Below, piece by piece: positions 17,331 through 26,588 of a DNA stretch of 64,000 bases; the first letter of the stretch is position 1; every line of letters begins with the position of its first letter. Source of the DNA: Algorimicrobium echini (GTDB lineage Bacteria > Bacteroidota > Bacteroidia > Flavobacteriales > Flavobacteriaceae). The position numbers and the translations under genes were made by a program. Where the stretch lies: assembly GCF_900115185.1 (NCBI RefSeq), contig NZ_FOVN01000001.1, positions 1,293,462 to 1,357,461 of the forward strand. The letters run 5' to 3'. A model generated the notes under the pieces. It ran no database searches and was not told the DNA's origin. It was given only the letters and a program-made list of their open reading frames with translations.

Positions 17331-18263
17331 TTGAAAAAACCTGTAGAAAATAGCAAGATTTTTTTGACACTTGAGCATCTTTTGCAGTTTGAGTGGTTGA
17401 ATACGGTTTTGAATTTTAAAGCTGGTTCTCAAAAATCCAATAGTGTGCTCTCTGGTCGTTATGCATCCCGATTGCGAGGTCGTGGATTGGATTTCGAAGA
17501 AGCCAGACCCTATGTTATTGGCGATGATATTAGAAATATAGACTGGAAAGTTACAGCCAAAACAGGAACCACACACACAAAAGTTTTTACGGAAGAAAAA
17601 GAAAAGCCTGCCTTTATTTTTGTGGATCAATCCGTAACTATGGGGTTTGGATCAACCCACAAGACCAAAGCAGTAGTTGCAGGCGAAATTGCAGCTATTG
17701 CCGCTTATAAAATTTTAAAAGGTGGCGATAGAATAGGAGGCATGGTATTTAAAGGAAAGGATTACGATTTGCTCACACCAAAGCGCGACCGAAGAAACAT
17801 CCTTCAATTCTTTCAGAAAATTGTCGATGCCAATAAGGCCATTTACAACTACGAAGCTTTCGATTTTCCAGAAGCCTTAAATGAGATAACTGGCAAACTA
17901 CGAAATATAATCACACACGATTTTATGGTACTTATCATAAGTGATTTTTACCGTTACAATGCACAAACCATTAAATATTTAAGTCAATTATCAGAGCATA
18001 ATGATGTGGTGCTTATAAAAATATATGATCCTTTGGAAGCCCAATTGCCAAATGAAAAAATGACTTTAAGCAACATCACACACCAAATTCAAGTTAATGG
18101 GAAACAAAAAAAAGTGGTCCAAGAGCTTTCAGAAGATTTCAAAACCAATTACGATCAGTTTAAATCTGAAACAGAAAAATATAATATCACCTTATTCAAA
18201 ATAAATACAGTAGATTCATTAGAAGATCAGTTAATAGAACTTTTTAGCAGGTATAAACCATAA
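17331..18263 (+). CDS. DUF58 protein (MoxR partner)
   Basis: A 310-residue protein beginning at a TTG codon (17331), 19 bases after moxR. It contains RLRGRGLDFEEARPY, DDIRNIDWKVTAKTG and a VWA-like segment FIFVDQSVTMGFG, the signature of DUF58. It is soluble, without membrane segments. DUF58 proteins are encoded beside MoxR in nearly all such operons and are thought to be adaptors for the ATPase. To my eye the sequence resembles DUF58 of gammaproteobacterial operons more than the usual Bacteroidota Bat operon; a tree would be needed to tell. Confidence 0.85.
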   Translation: MKKPVENSKIFLTLEHLLQFEWLNTVLNFKAGSQKSNSVLSGRYASRLRGRGLDFEEARPYVIGDDIRNIDWKVTAKTGTTHTKVFTEEKEKPAFIFVDQSVTMGFGSTHKTKAVVAGEIAAIAAYKILKGGDRIGGMVFKGKDYDLLTPKRDRRNILQFFQKIVDANKAIYNYEAFDFPEALNEITGKLRNIITHDFMVLIISDFYRYNAQTIKYLSQLSEHNDVVLIKIYDPLEAQLPNEKMTLSNITHQIQVNGKQKKVVQELSEDFKTNYDQFKSETEKYNITLFKINTVDSLEDQLIELFSRYKP

Positions 18264-18268
18264 CCTTT

Positions 18269-18778
18269 GTGAATTCATTTTTTTTACATATCAACACCTT
18301 TCAAGACCCACAAGCTACCACTTTGGAACTGGGAAGCATTATGGAGCCAGAACCAATAGCGTTTACTTTTGATACCTTGGGTTGGAAAGTTTTGTTTGTC
18401 ATTTTAATATTATTATGCCTGTTTGGTGTTTGGAAGTTATACTTAAGGTATAAACACAATCAATACAGACGCGAAGCTATTGCAGAATTACAAACCCTTC
18501 ATGGCAATACCCAATTATCAGAGGTTGCCTTTATTACAAAATCTGTTTTTATTTTAAAACGTACAGCTTTACAATCTTATCCAAGAGATCAGGTTGCGTC
18601 TTTAAAGGGAGAATCTTGGTTGCAATTTTTGAACAGTCAGGTGTCTGGAATGGATTTTTTAAAATACAAAGAAGCCATAGCAAATGCTGTATACAAAGAA
18701 GCCCTTGGCAATGAAGAGAGTTTCAATAAGGATGATTTTTTTAACATGTCACTAAAATGGATTAAACGTCATGCCTGA
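18269..18778 (+). CDS. DUF4381 membrane protein of the MoxR/Bat operon
   Basis: A 169-residue protein starting at GTG (18269). A short N-terminal extracytoplasmic part is followed by one membrane helix (VLFVILILLCLFGVWKLYL) and a charged cytoplasmic domain with YRREAIAEL and SLKGESWLQFLN, as in DUF4381. Its stop overlaps the next VWA gene by 8 bases. Such proteins always occur in MoxR operons and probably anchor or regulate the VWA proteins; the exact role is not known. Confidence 0.8.
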   Translation: MNSFFLHINTFQDPQATTLELGSIMEPEPIAFTFDTLGWKVLFVILILLCLFGVWKLYLRYKHNQYRREAIAELQTLHGNTQLSEVAFITKSVFILKRTALQSYPRDQVASLKGESWLQFLNSQVSGMDFLKYKEAIANAVYKEALGNEESFNKDDFFNMSLKWIKRHA

Positions 18779-19766
18779 AAATTTTCAATTTGCATATCCG
18801 CTAGTGGCATTGTTAATTCCGTTGCCATTTTTAATTTACTGGTTGTTGCCACCAATAAAAAACAGAAGTAGTGCTTTAAAGTATCCCTATTTTTCCCGGG
18901 CTGTAGATGTTACCAATCAAAAGCCTAAAAAAGCGTCATATATAAAAAAGCGAAACTGGTTCAGTTGGCTTATTATGTACATAATTTGGTTATTGTTACT
19001 CACAGCTTTAGCCTCTCCAGAATTGGTAGGTAAACCGGAAAAGAAAATTAAAACAGCAAGAAACTTTTTAATTGTTGCCGATATTAGTTTTAGTATGGCC
19101 AATAACGATTGGGTACTAGATGGAAAGCGTGTTACACGATGGTCAGCAGTAAAAAACATCATGCATGAGTTTATAGGCAACCGAAAAAGCGATAGAATGG
19201 GATTGGTATTTTTTGGAACCAATGCCTACATTCAGGCGCCTTTTACATCCGATTTAAATACCATTCAAACCATGTTGGACGAAGCCGATGTAGGTATGGC
19301 CGGACAAATGACCAATATTGGCAAAGCCATTGTTAAAGGCATGGATTTGTTTGAGCGTGATACCATTCAAAGTAAAGTGATGTTATTGTTAACCGATGGC
19401 GTTGACAGTGGTGAAGCCATACTGCCATTAGACGCTGCTAATATGGCAAAAAAAGATTCTACGGTTGTGTATACCATAGGAATAGGAGATCCAGGAACTT
19501 CATCATCAGATTTAGATGAACGTACACTGGAAGAAATTGCAGACATGACAGGTGGAAAATATTTTAGGGCTAAAGATGCCGAGGCCTTGCAAAGTATTTA
19601 TGCCGAATTGGATACATTGGAACCTCTAGAGTATGAAGAAGAGAGCTTTGTACCAAAAACCTTATTGTATTATATTCCTTTGGGAGCTGCATTGGCTTTA
19701 GCAGGATGTGTTGTTTTAGTGAATAATTTAATCTTGCTTTTTAAATGTTTTAAACGGGATTCATGA
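18771..19766 (+). CDS. batA: VWA-domain membrane protein BatA
   Basis: A 331-residue protein with two N-terminal membrane helices, a von Willebrand factor A domain and a C-terminal helix (LLYYIPLGAALALAGCVV). The metal-ion-dependent adhesion site is intact: VADISFSMANND (D-x-S-x-S) and LLLTDGVDSGEA. It fits BatA of aerotolerance operons. It overlaps the next gene by 4 bases (ATGA), implying translational coupling. It is probably held in the inner membrane and handled by the MoxR ATPase. Confidence 0.85.
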   Translation: MPENFQFAYPLVALLIPLPFLIYWLLPPIKNRSSALKYPYFSRAVDVTNQKPKKASYIKKRNWFSWLIMYIIWLLLLTALASPELVGKPEKKIKTARNFLIVADISFSMANNDWVLDGKRVTRWSAVKNIMHEFIGNRKSDRMGLVFFGTNAYIQAPFTSDLNTIQTMLDEADVGMAGQMTNIGKAIVKGMDLFERDTIQSKVMLLLTDGVDSGEAILPLDAANMAKKDSTVVYTIGIGDPGTSSSDLDERTLEEIADMTGGKYFRAKDAEALQSIYAELDTLEPLEYEEESFVPKTLLYYIPLGAALALAGCVVLVNNLILLFKCFKRDS

Positions 19767-21514
19767 TTGAGGAATTAAAACATATCGATTGGGATAAATT
19801 CCATTTTTTAAGACCAGATTACTTGTGGTTAGCCATTCCTTTGGCCATTATTTTGCTTTTGGGTGTTTTGGCTTATGCTGAAAAAACGGTATGGAAAAAG
19901 CATATTGCACAGCATTTAAGGCCTTTTGTTATTCAAAAAGGAACAGCTTGGAAATCTAGAGTGATTCATGCGTCATTATTTATACTTTTCGGATTGGCGT
20001 TTTTAGGATTTTTAGGGCCAACTTGGAGGGAAGTCAAGGAGCCAACCAAAAAATTGGAATCACGATTGGTTATTGCTTTAGATTTATCGCAAAGTATGTT
20101 AACGACAGACGTGTCTCCATCGCGTTTGGAACGGGCTAAATTTAAAATCAGGGACTTTTTAGAAGCCAACCCAAGAGCTGAAACAGCCCTTCAGGTATTT
20201 GCAGCTTCTACACATACGGTTGTTCCCTATACAACAGATTATAAAATAATATTAGACCATTTGGATGGATTAAAGCCTAGTATGATGCCTAAACGAGGTA
20301 CTGGTTTTGATAATTTGTTTATCAATCTGGACAGTCTGTTTAACAACAATAAAGCCGAAGGTAAAATTTTAATTTTTACAGACGATTTGGAAGGCATGGA
20401 TGTCCAAAAAGTGAGTGCATTTATGCAACAAAATAACGTGGTTTTAAATGTGTATCCTATGGCTACTTTATCTGGAGACAAGGTGCCTTCATTTTATAAT
20501 TCTAAAGCAGATTTGAAGGTAAAAGGCAAGGTTGTGATGTCTAAACGGAATCAGACTGTTTCAGATAATTTAAAAACCATTGAAAATGTACATGTTTTGG
20601 ATATGTCTTTAGATGATAGCGATGTTAAACTTTTGGCAGAAGACATCAGCAAACATCTCATTTTCGAAGAAAAACCTCTGGATAGCGAAAACAACTGGCA
20701 AGACGATGGTTATTGGTTGGTGATACCAGTAATTATCCTGTTCGCTTTTAGTTTTAGGAAAGGTTGGGCTATTTACAGTTTGTTATTTATGTTTAGTATG
20801 GTTTCCTGCTCTCAAGAACCTGAATCCGAAAAAGAACCTTCAGACACATTTGCGTTTAAAGATTTGTGGTATACCAAGGCCTATCAAGGGCAACAGGCTT
20901 ACAATAATAAAGATTATGCATCGGCAGCCAAATTATATCAAGACCCAATACATCAAGGAGTGGCTTATTATAAGGAAGGCGATTTTTTAAGTGCGAAGGC
21001 AGCTTTCGAAAAAGACAGTTCTAAAGTAGGATTATATAATTTAGGTTTAACCTACGCCAAATTAGGAGATTTGGAAAAGTCTCAAGACATATTTGAAACC
21101 TTAATAGTAAAGGACCCTTCTTTTGAAGAAGCACAGAAGAATTTAAATCAAGTAAAAAATGCCCTTTCCATGATGGAGAGTTCCGCACCAGAAGATGCCA
21201 AACTAAATGAAGAAAAGCCGAATGCCAAAAACAAAAAAAACGACTCCATGGAAGATTTAAGTGGTGGAGGACAGGAAGCTACAAAAAAGGACATGGAAAA
21301 AGAACGCACAGAAGAAGAAGCTGCAACAGGTAAACGCAAAGGAAAAGAGATGGATGAATTGCCTGATGATTTTAAATTGGGCAGTGGCGGAATACCTAAA
21401 AATGTATTAATGCGAAAGATAGATGATGATCCAGCTTTATTTTTAACCAAAAAATTTCGATATCAAATCAATAAAAAACAAGTTGAAGCTCAAAACACCC
21501 AAACAGATTGGTAA
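19763..21514 (+). CDS. VWA-TPR protein, BatB-BatC fusion
   Basis: A 583-residue protein. Residues 1-85 hold two helices, about 95-300 a VWA domain with intact MIDAS (ALDLSQSMLTTD and IFTDDLEG), then a helix around 320-350, and 360-470 TPR units (AYNNKDYASAAKLY, YNLGLTYAKLG). The tail is charged, rich in Lys and Glu. In Bacteroides BatB and BatC are separate proteins; here they are one. The internal segment LLFMFSMVSC (Cys349) followed by acidic residues looks like a lipoprotein signal left from a once separate BatC. Start overlaps batA by 4 bases. Confidence 0.85.
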   Translation: MIEELKHIDWDKFHFLRPDYLWLAIPLAIILLLGVLAYAEKTVWKKHIAQHLRPFVIQKGTAWKSRVIHASLFILFGLAFLGFLGPTWREVKEPTKKLESRLVIALDLSQSMLTTDVSPSRLERAKFKIRDFLEANPRAETALQVFAASTHTVVPYTTDYKIILDHLDGLKPSMMPKRGTGFDNLFINLDSLFNNNKAEGKILIFTDDLEGMDVQKVSAFMQQNNVVLNVYPMATLSGDKVPSFYNSKADLKVKGKVVMSKRNQTVSDNLKTIENVHVLDMSLDDSDVKLLAEDISKHLIFEEKPLDSENNWQDDGYWLVIPVIILFAFSFRKGWAIYSLLFMFSMVSCSQEPESEKEPSDTFAFKDLWYTKAYQGQQAYNNKDYASAAKLYQDPIHQGVAYYKEGDFLSAKAAFEKDSSKVGLYNLGLTYAKLGDLEKSQDIFETLIVKDPSFEEAQKNLNQVKNALSMMESSAPEDAKLNEEKPNAKNKKNDSMEDLSGGGQEATKKDMEKERTEEEAATGKRKGKEMDELPDDFKLGSGGIPKNVLMRKIDDDPALFLTKKFRYQINKKQVEAQNTQTDW

Positions 21515-22854
21515 TTAAACTCAAACATATCATTCTTATTTTGCTTTTTAGCTGCTTTAAAATGCAAGCTCAAAGTTTAATTAGTTATACCTATCTGAAT
21601 CATGAGACAGCGTATATAGGGCAACCTGTTCAATTAACGGTTTCGGTTTATACCAATACGTGGTTTACTACAGGTGTGGACGTAGGAAACATTCAGGTAG
21701 AAGGCGCATTAACGGTATATTTTAGATCTGTTTCAAACAATAAAACCTTTAGTGGGAAGTCCTATTCTGGAGTCGATTTTATCTATAATTTGTTTCCTAC
21801 TAAACCTGGCGAGATTACCATTCCAGAACTAACCATTCATGTGGAGTCTCCAAAACCAGGTGGTTATCAAGGCATTAAACATGTGTTAAAAACCAAGCCA
21901 AAAACCTTGATGGTCACTGATATTCCTATAGGTTTCGATCCTAACAATTGGTTGGTATCCAGTTCCTTGAATATTTCTGAAACATGGAATACGCCATTAA
22001 ACAATGTTAAAGTTGGCGATGTGTTACAACGTACCATTGTGCGTTCGGCTGGTGGTACATTATCGGAATTTATTCCAGCCCAAAGTTGGGATTCGGTTCC
22101 AGGCGTAAGCATATATCCTAAAAGGCCTAAAGTTGAAACAACAAAAACGAAAACCTATGTGTCTGCCAAGCGAACTGAAACGGTAAATTATCTGTTTGAA
22201 AAGGAAGGAGAAGTTGTCTTGCCAAAAATTGAATTTGTGTATTGGAACTACAACACTAAAAAATCGTACAAAAAGGTTATAGATTCAACGGTTATTCAAG
22301 TGGCTCCTAATGCCGATTTGGACATGCTGGCAACCATTAAAAAGCAATTAGAGCAAGAACAGGAGCAGGCAGAAGTGGTTGAAGATAAACCCTTCTTGAT
22401 TTTTGGTATGTCGCCTAAACGGTTTTTGTTAGTGTTGGTTTTAGGGCTATTAGCGCTCTATATAGCAATAAAACTAACTGTTTGGTTAGTTAAAACAACT
22501 AAAAAAGCCTATCATAATTACATTCACTCCGAGCGTTATTTGTTTCAAAAGGTTTTAAGGAGTTTAAAGAAAAAGGATGTCCATGACTTTTATGTGAGGC
22601 TTAATGTTTGGGTGTTGCATTTAGATTTGAAGGAACATCATTTTGACTATTTCTTAAAGACTTTTGGAACCTCTGATTTGAAAAAATCCTACCATCAATT
22701 GAATGTCGATTTATTTGAAAAAGCAACAAAACAAGGTATAGACTACCATAGCATTTTGGCTGGATTGAAGGCTTCTAGAAAAAATTATTTTAATCAACAG
22801 AAAGCAGACAAAACCTTGACATTAGATGCCAATTGGTTAAACCCAATTGATTGA
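21508..22854 (+). CDS. batD: BatD (oxygen tolerance) protein
   Basis: A 448-residue protein with a signal peptide (IILILLFSCFKMQAQ). The large periplasmic part has Ig-like strands (YIGQPVQLTVSVYTN, FNLFPTKPGEI-type wording, here YNLFPTKPGEITIPEL), then one membrane helix (FLLVLVLGLLALYIAI) and a cytoplasmic tail. This is the BatD architecture. The start is a TTG at 21508 overlapping the previous stop; no ATG lies before the signal peptide. It is the last gene of the operon and converges with rodA. Confidence 0.85.
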   Translation: MVIKLKHIILILLFSCFKMQAQSLISYTYLNHETAYIGQPVQLTVSVYTNTWFTTGVDVGNIQVEGALTVYFRSVSNNKTFSGKSYSGVDFIYNLFPTKPGEITIPELTIHVESPKPGGYQGIKHVLKTKPKTLMVTDIPIGFDPNNWLVSSSLNISETWNTPLNNVKVGDVLQRTIVRSAGGTLSEFIPAQSWDSVPGVSIYPKRPKVETTKTKTYVSAKRTETVNYLFEKEGEVVLPKIEFVYWNYNTKKSYKKVIDSTVIQVAPNADLDMLATIKKQLEQEQEQAEVVEDKPFLIFGMSPKRFLLVLVLGLLALYIAIKLTVWLVKTTKKAYHNYIHSERYLFQKVLRSLKKKDVHDFYVRLNVWVLHLDLKEHHFDYFLKTFGTSDLKKSYHQLNVDLFEKATKQGIDYHSILAGLKASRKNYFNQQKADKTLTLDANWLNPID

Positions 22855-22868
22855 CATTAGACATAACA

Positions 22869-24146
22869 CTACCATTCGTTGATTCTGTTTGAATCCAGTT
22901 TAATAAAAATAAACAATAAAATAGTAAAGCCCCAAAGTCCAGAGCCACCATAACTAAAGAAAGGTAATGGGATTCCGATGGTTGGTATTAATCCCATAAC
23001 CATGCCGATATTAATCATGAAATGGAAAAAAAGGATGGATGCTACGCTATAACCATATACACGACTAAATTGCGATTTTTGCAGTTCGGCAAGATGCAGC
23101 AAACGTAGCAATAGTAATACAAAAATAATTACAACTGAAATACTTCCTAGAAATCCCCATTCTTCGCCAACAGTGCTAAATATATAGTCCGTATGTTGCT
23201 CGGGAACAAATTTTCCAGTAGTTCTTGTACCTTCTAAATAGCCTTTTCCTTTCAATCCACCAGAACTAATAGCTTTTTCCGATTCATATAAATTATATAA
23301 AATGTCGCGTTGCATTTTTTGAATTTTATCGGGATCTTTTTCCAGGCGAAGCCATAAACTTATGCGATCTTGTTGGTGTGGTTGTAAAATATTTTTATAA
23401 AAGAAATTAACACCAAATGTAATTACCATTGCTGCTAGAAGCATGGAAATAGGTTGTAATAAAGACGGTTTTCGCTTTCTTAAAAAGTGAAATGTAAAAA
23501 TTAAACATGTTGCTGCTACAATGGTAATTAAAGGGCCAAATTTAAGGGCAGCAATGGATATGAGTGCTAAAACAATAATTATGGATAGGTATATTTTAGG
23601 TAAGCCTTCTCGATACAAAACAAAGAAAAAGGAGCTGTATACAAGCGTGCTACCTGCATCATTTTGAAGCAATACTAATATAGCTGGAATAGCAATAATA
23701 ATACACAGGCGAATTTGGTCCTTAAATGTTTGAATGTTCGTATTTAAGTCGCTAACATATTTTGCTACGGCAAGAGCAGTTGCTGCTTTTGCGAATTCAC
23801 TTGGCTGAATGGTCATGCCACCGATTCCATACCAAGATGTGGCACCATTTACATTTTTACCAAATATAAATAATCCAACCAGTGACAAAATTCCAATTAG
23901 GTAAATAACACTTGAAAACCGTTCGTAAAATTTAGCTTCAATGGATAATATTAAAACAATAAGAAAAAACGTTAATATGATAAAAATAAGTTGTTTACCA
24001 TATGGTTGAGAAAAATCAAAATAATCAATGGTCTCACCAATGTGTGAAGCAGATAAAATATTCATCCACCCAAACCCAACTAACATCATGAACAATACAA
24101 TGGTTATCCAATCAAATTTAAAATGCCTGTTTGTTTCTCTGGTCAT
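22869..24146 (-). CDS. rodA: Rod-shape SEDS glycosyltransferase RodA
   Basis: A 425-residue polytopic membrane protein of the FtsW/RodA/SpoVE family, with GGMTIQPSEFAKAA, the segment LGSISVVIIFVLLL and the conserved ending MGLIPTIGIPLPFFSYGG. It polymerises lipid II into glycan strands at the elongasome with PBP2, encoded directly upstream with only 7 bases between. Length is typical for Bacteroidota. The TonB-free neighbourhood order mreB-mreC-mreD-mrdA-rodA is classic. Its 3' end converges with batD 15 bases away, with no clear terminator between. Confidence 0.95.
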   Translation of the reverse strand: MTRETNRHFKFDWITIVLFMMLVGFGWMNILSASHIGETIDYFDFSQPYGKQLIFIILTFFLIVLILSIEAKFYERFSSVIYLIGILSLVGLFIFGKNVNGATSWYGIGGMTIQPSEFAKAATALAVAKYVSDLNTNIQTFKDQIRLCIIIAIPAILVLLQNDAGSTLVYSSFFFVLYREGLPKIYLSIIIVLALISIAALKFGPLITIVAATCLIFTFHFLRKRKPSLLQPISMLLAAMVITFGVNFFYKNILQPHQQDRISLWLRLEKDPDKIQKMQRDILYNLYESEKAISSGGLKGKGYLEGTRTTGKFVPEQHTDYIFSTVGEEWGFLGSISVVIIFVLLLLRLLHLAELQKSQFSRVYGYSVASILFFHFMINIGMVMGLIPTIGIPLPFFSYGGSGLWGFTILLFIFIKLDSNRINEW

Positions 24147-24153
24147 ACAAAAA

Positions 24154-26085
24154 TTAATTGTCTGTGTGTAATTTACTCTTTAATTTTTCGAGTTCTTCAG
24201 GTGAAATGGGTTGAAGCGCGCTTTGTTTATTAATTTTAAATGGTTGGCCAGAATAGGGTTTTTGATATTCATTTTCTAGACTATAGGTTAAAATCCAGTC
24301 TTGTAAATCAGTTCTTGTTATGGTTCCTTTTAAATATTTTTCAATCATTAAACTTGAAATTTTACCAGCATAGGTAGAACCATAATGCCCATTTTCAACA
24401 AAAACAGCAATAGCTATTTTAGGGTCATCTTTTGGTGCAAATGCAATAAACAACGAATGGTCTGTTAATTGAGTTCGTGTGCCATCTATTATTGCAAAAT
24501 TTTCGGCTGTTCCCGTTTTACCACATATTTCAATTCCTGGGACACGTAAAGACCGTGCTGTACCATTGTTTTCATACACATCAAATAACCCTTCAATTAC
24601 AGGTTCAAAATACTTCTTATCTATAGTAGTATAGTTTGGTGTTGTAAACTTGGAGTCTAGTTTTTGACCTTCAATTTGCTTAATAATATGAGGTGTAAAA
24701 TAAAAGCCTCGATTAGCAATTGCAGCTGTCATATTAGCTAAATGTACAGGTGTAACTAGAATTTCTCCTTGACCAATAGCGTTAGAAATAATGGTTGTTG
24801 CTCCCCAATTAAAATCAGGATACCATTTGTCATAATAAGCACCGTCAGGAATATTCCCTTTTTTTCCAATAGGTAAATCGGTACCTAAATATTGACCTAA
24901 ACCAAAACTCTTTACATGGCTGCTCCAAATATCCATAGCTTTGCTAGAGTTTGGAACGATATCCAAACTTCGTCTGAAAGCAGTTGCAAAATAGGAGTTA
25001 CACGATTTGGCAATGCCTTTAACTAAATCGCGGTTTCCTCCACCACAGTGACAGCCCATTTTTCCACGACGACCATAATGATAAACACCGGAACAAAAAA
25101 CATTTGTTTGTGGTGTAATAACGCCCTCTTGTAAAGCTGTTAAAGCAACAATGGCTTTGAAAGGCGAGCCTGGTTCATGGACTCTTAAAAGGCCTTTGTC
25201 TATTAATGGTAGATGGATGCTGTCATTATGAAGTTTGGTATAATTTCTAGATCGTTTTCGTCCTACTAATAAATTAGGATCATATGATGGTGCTGAAACT
25301 AAAGCAAGAATTTCACCAGTTTTTGGCTCTAAAGCTACTATGCCTCCACGTTTGTTTGACATGAGTAATTCACCATATTCTTGTAGTCTCTGGTCTATAG
25401 TAATAGTAATGTCTTTTCCTTGCTTTGGTATGGTATCAAGCGCGCCATCTTGATAGGGTCCTATGTCTCGATTGAAGCGATCTTTTTGAATGAATTTTAT
25501 ACCTTTTACACCACGTAATTCTTCTTCGTAAGATAATTCAACACCCTGTTTACCAATTAAATCACCCATATTATAATAGGGGTTTTTTTCAATCTGACTA
25601 GGGGTAGCTTCTGCAATAAATCCTAAAACATTTGCACCAACAGTAGTTTGATAATCACGTAATAAACGTTTTTGAATATAAAAACCTTCATATTTTCGCA
25701 TTTTTTCCTGCAATACAGCATAATCTTCTTTAGATAAGTGGGCTATAAAAACATAAGGTAGTCTTGGTGAATAGTTATATGCGCGTTGGTATGTTTTAAT
25801 AAATTGTTCTTTGGTAATTTTCAATAAAGAGCAAAACTCTGTGGTGTCTAAAGGCTTTACTTCTCTTGGAATTACCATCACATCATAAGATGGTTGATTT
25901 CCTACTAACAGTTTGTTGTTCCTATCATAAACAAATCCACGTTTTGGGTAATCGTATACCTTTCTTATAGCGTTATCATTTAATATGTCGTGTGCTTCTG
26001 CAGAATAAATTTGTAAATAGAAAAGCCTACCAATAAATGTGAGACCTACCAGAATGATTATGAAAAAGAGTAAAAATTGTCGCAT
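24154..26085 (-). CDS. mrdA: Penicillin-binding protein 2 (class B transpeptidase)
   Basis: A 643-residue protein with one N-terminal helix, a dimerisation domain and a transpeptidase domain. Catalytic motifs are all present: SPFK (Ser nucleophile in HEPGSPFKAI), SCN (KSCNSYF) and KTG (CGKTGTAEN). Between the first two lies a Cys/His-rich patch, FCSGVYHYGRRGKMGCHCGG, in the region where E. coli PBP2 binds zinc. It cross-links wall synthesised by RodA. Its ATG shares one base with the mreD stop. Standard length for the family. Confidence 0.95.
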   Translation of the reverse strand: MRQFLLFFIIILVGLTFIGRLFYLQIYSAEAHDILNDNAIRKVYDYPKRGFVYDRNNKLLVGNQPSYDVMVIPREVKPLDTTEFCSLLKITKEQFIKTYQRAYNYSPRLPYVFIAHLSKEDYAVLQEKMRKYEGFYIQKRLLRDYQTTVGANVLGFIAEATPSQIEKNPYYNMGDLIGKQGVELSYEEELRGVKGIKFIQKDRFNRDIGPYQDGALDTIPKQGKDITITIDQRLQEYGELLMSNKRGGIVALEPKTGEILALVSAPSYDPNLLVGRKRSRNYTKLHNDSIHLPLIDKGLLRVHEPGSPFKAIVALTALQEGVITPQTNVFCSGVYHYGRRGKMGCHCGGGNRDLVKGIAKSCNSYFATAFRRSLDIVPNSSKAMDIWSSHVKSFGLGQYLGTDLPIGKKGNIPDGAYYDKWYPDFNWGATTIISNAIGQGEILVTPVHLANMTAAIANRGFYFTPHIIKQIEGQKLDSKFTTPNYTTIDKKYFEPVIEGLFDVYENNGTARSLRVPGIEICGKTGTAENFAIIDGTRTQLTDHSLFIAFAPKDDPKIAIAVFVENGHYGSTYAGKISSLMIEKYLKGTITRTDLQDWILTYSLENEYQKPYSGQPFKINKQSALQPISPEELEKLKSKLHTDN

Positions 26086-26588
26086 TAAGTTTTTCTACTG
26101 AATAAAATGGTTGCTATTAAACAAAGTATAATAGTGAATATACTTGAAAATAACGTTTTTTGAAGCACCAAAATTATGTCTTTTAGGTTAAAAATTTCTA
26201 ATGCGAATAGAATAAAATGGTGAATGAGTACTAAAATGACAAAATAAATAACTTTTGCACCAAAATCCACGTTTTTAAACTTAATGGTGTGATGTTCGTA
26301 AACAGATCCAAAACAGAATTTAAGTACTACAGGTCTTATAAACGCTATTGTTAATGCTGCTGCCGCATGAATGCCACCCGAATCTGAAAATAAATCTATA
26401 GTCAACCCTAAAGCGAAGCTTAATAAAAGGAAAATGAGTCGGTTGTTATTTACGGGAAATAACAGCACGAAAATAACATATAAGTATGGGTTAATATATC
26501 CTAAAAAATTAATATGATTTAAAACCAAAACTTGCGCCAAAATTAGCACAATAAACTGAACGCTATAGGATATGACGTTAATTTTCAT
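26085..26588 (-). CDS. mreD: Rod shape-determining protein MreD
   Basis: A 167-residue polytopic membrane protein with about five helices; the segment GLTIDLFSDSGGIHAAA is a recognisable MreD feature. It links MreC and the elongasome in the inner membrane. It overlaps mreC by 11 bases at its start and touches mrdA at its stop, so all are translated from one message. Confidence 0.92.
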   Translation of the reverse strand: MKINVISYSVQFIVLILAQVLVLNHINFLGYINPYLYVIFVLLFPVNNNRLIFLLLSFALGLTIDLFSDSGGIHAAAALTIAFIRPVVLKFCFGSVYEHHTIKFKNVDFGAKVIYFVILVLIHHFILFALEIFNLKDIILVLQKTLFSSIFTIILCLIATILFSRKT

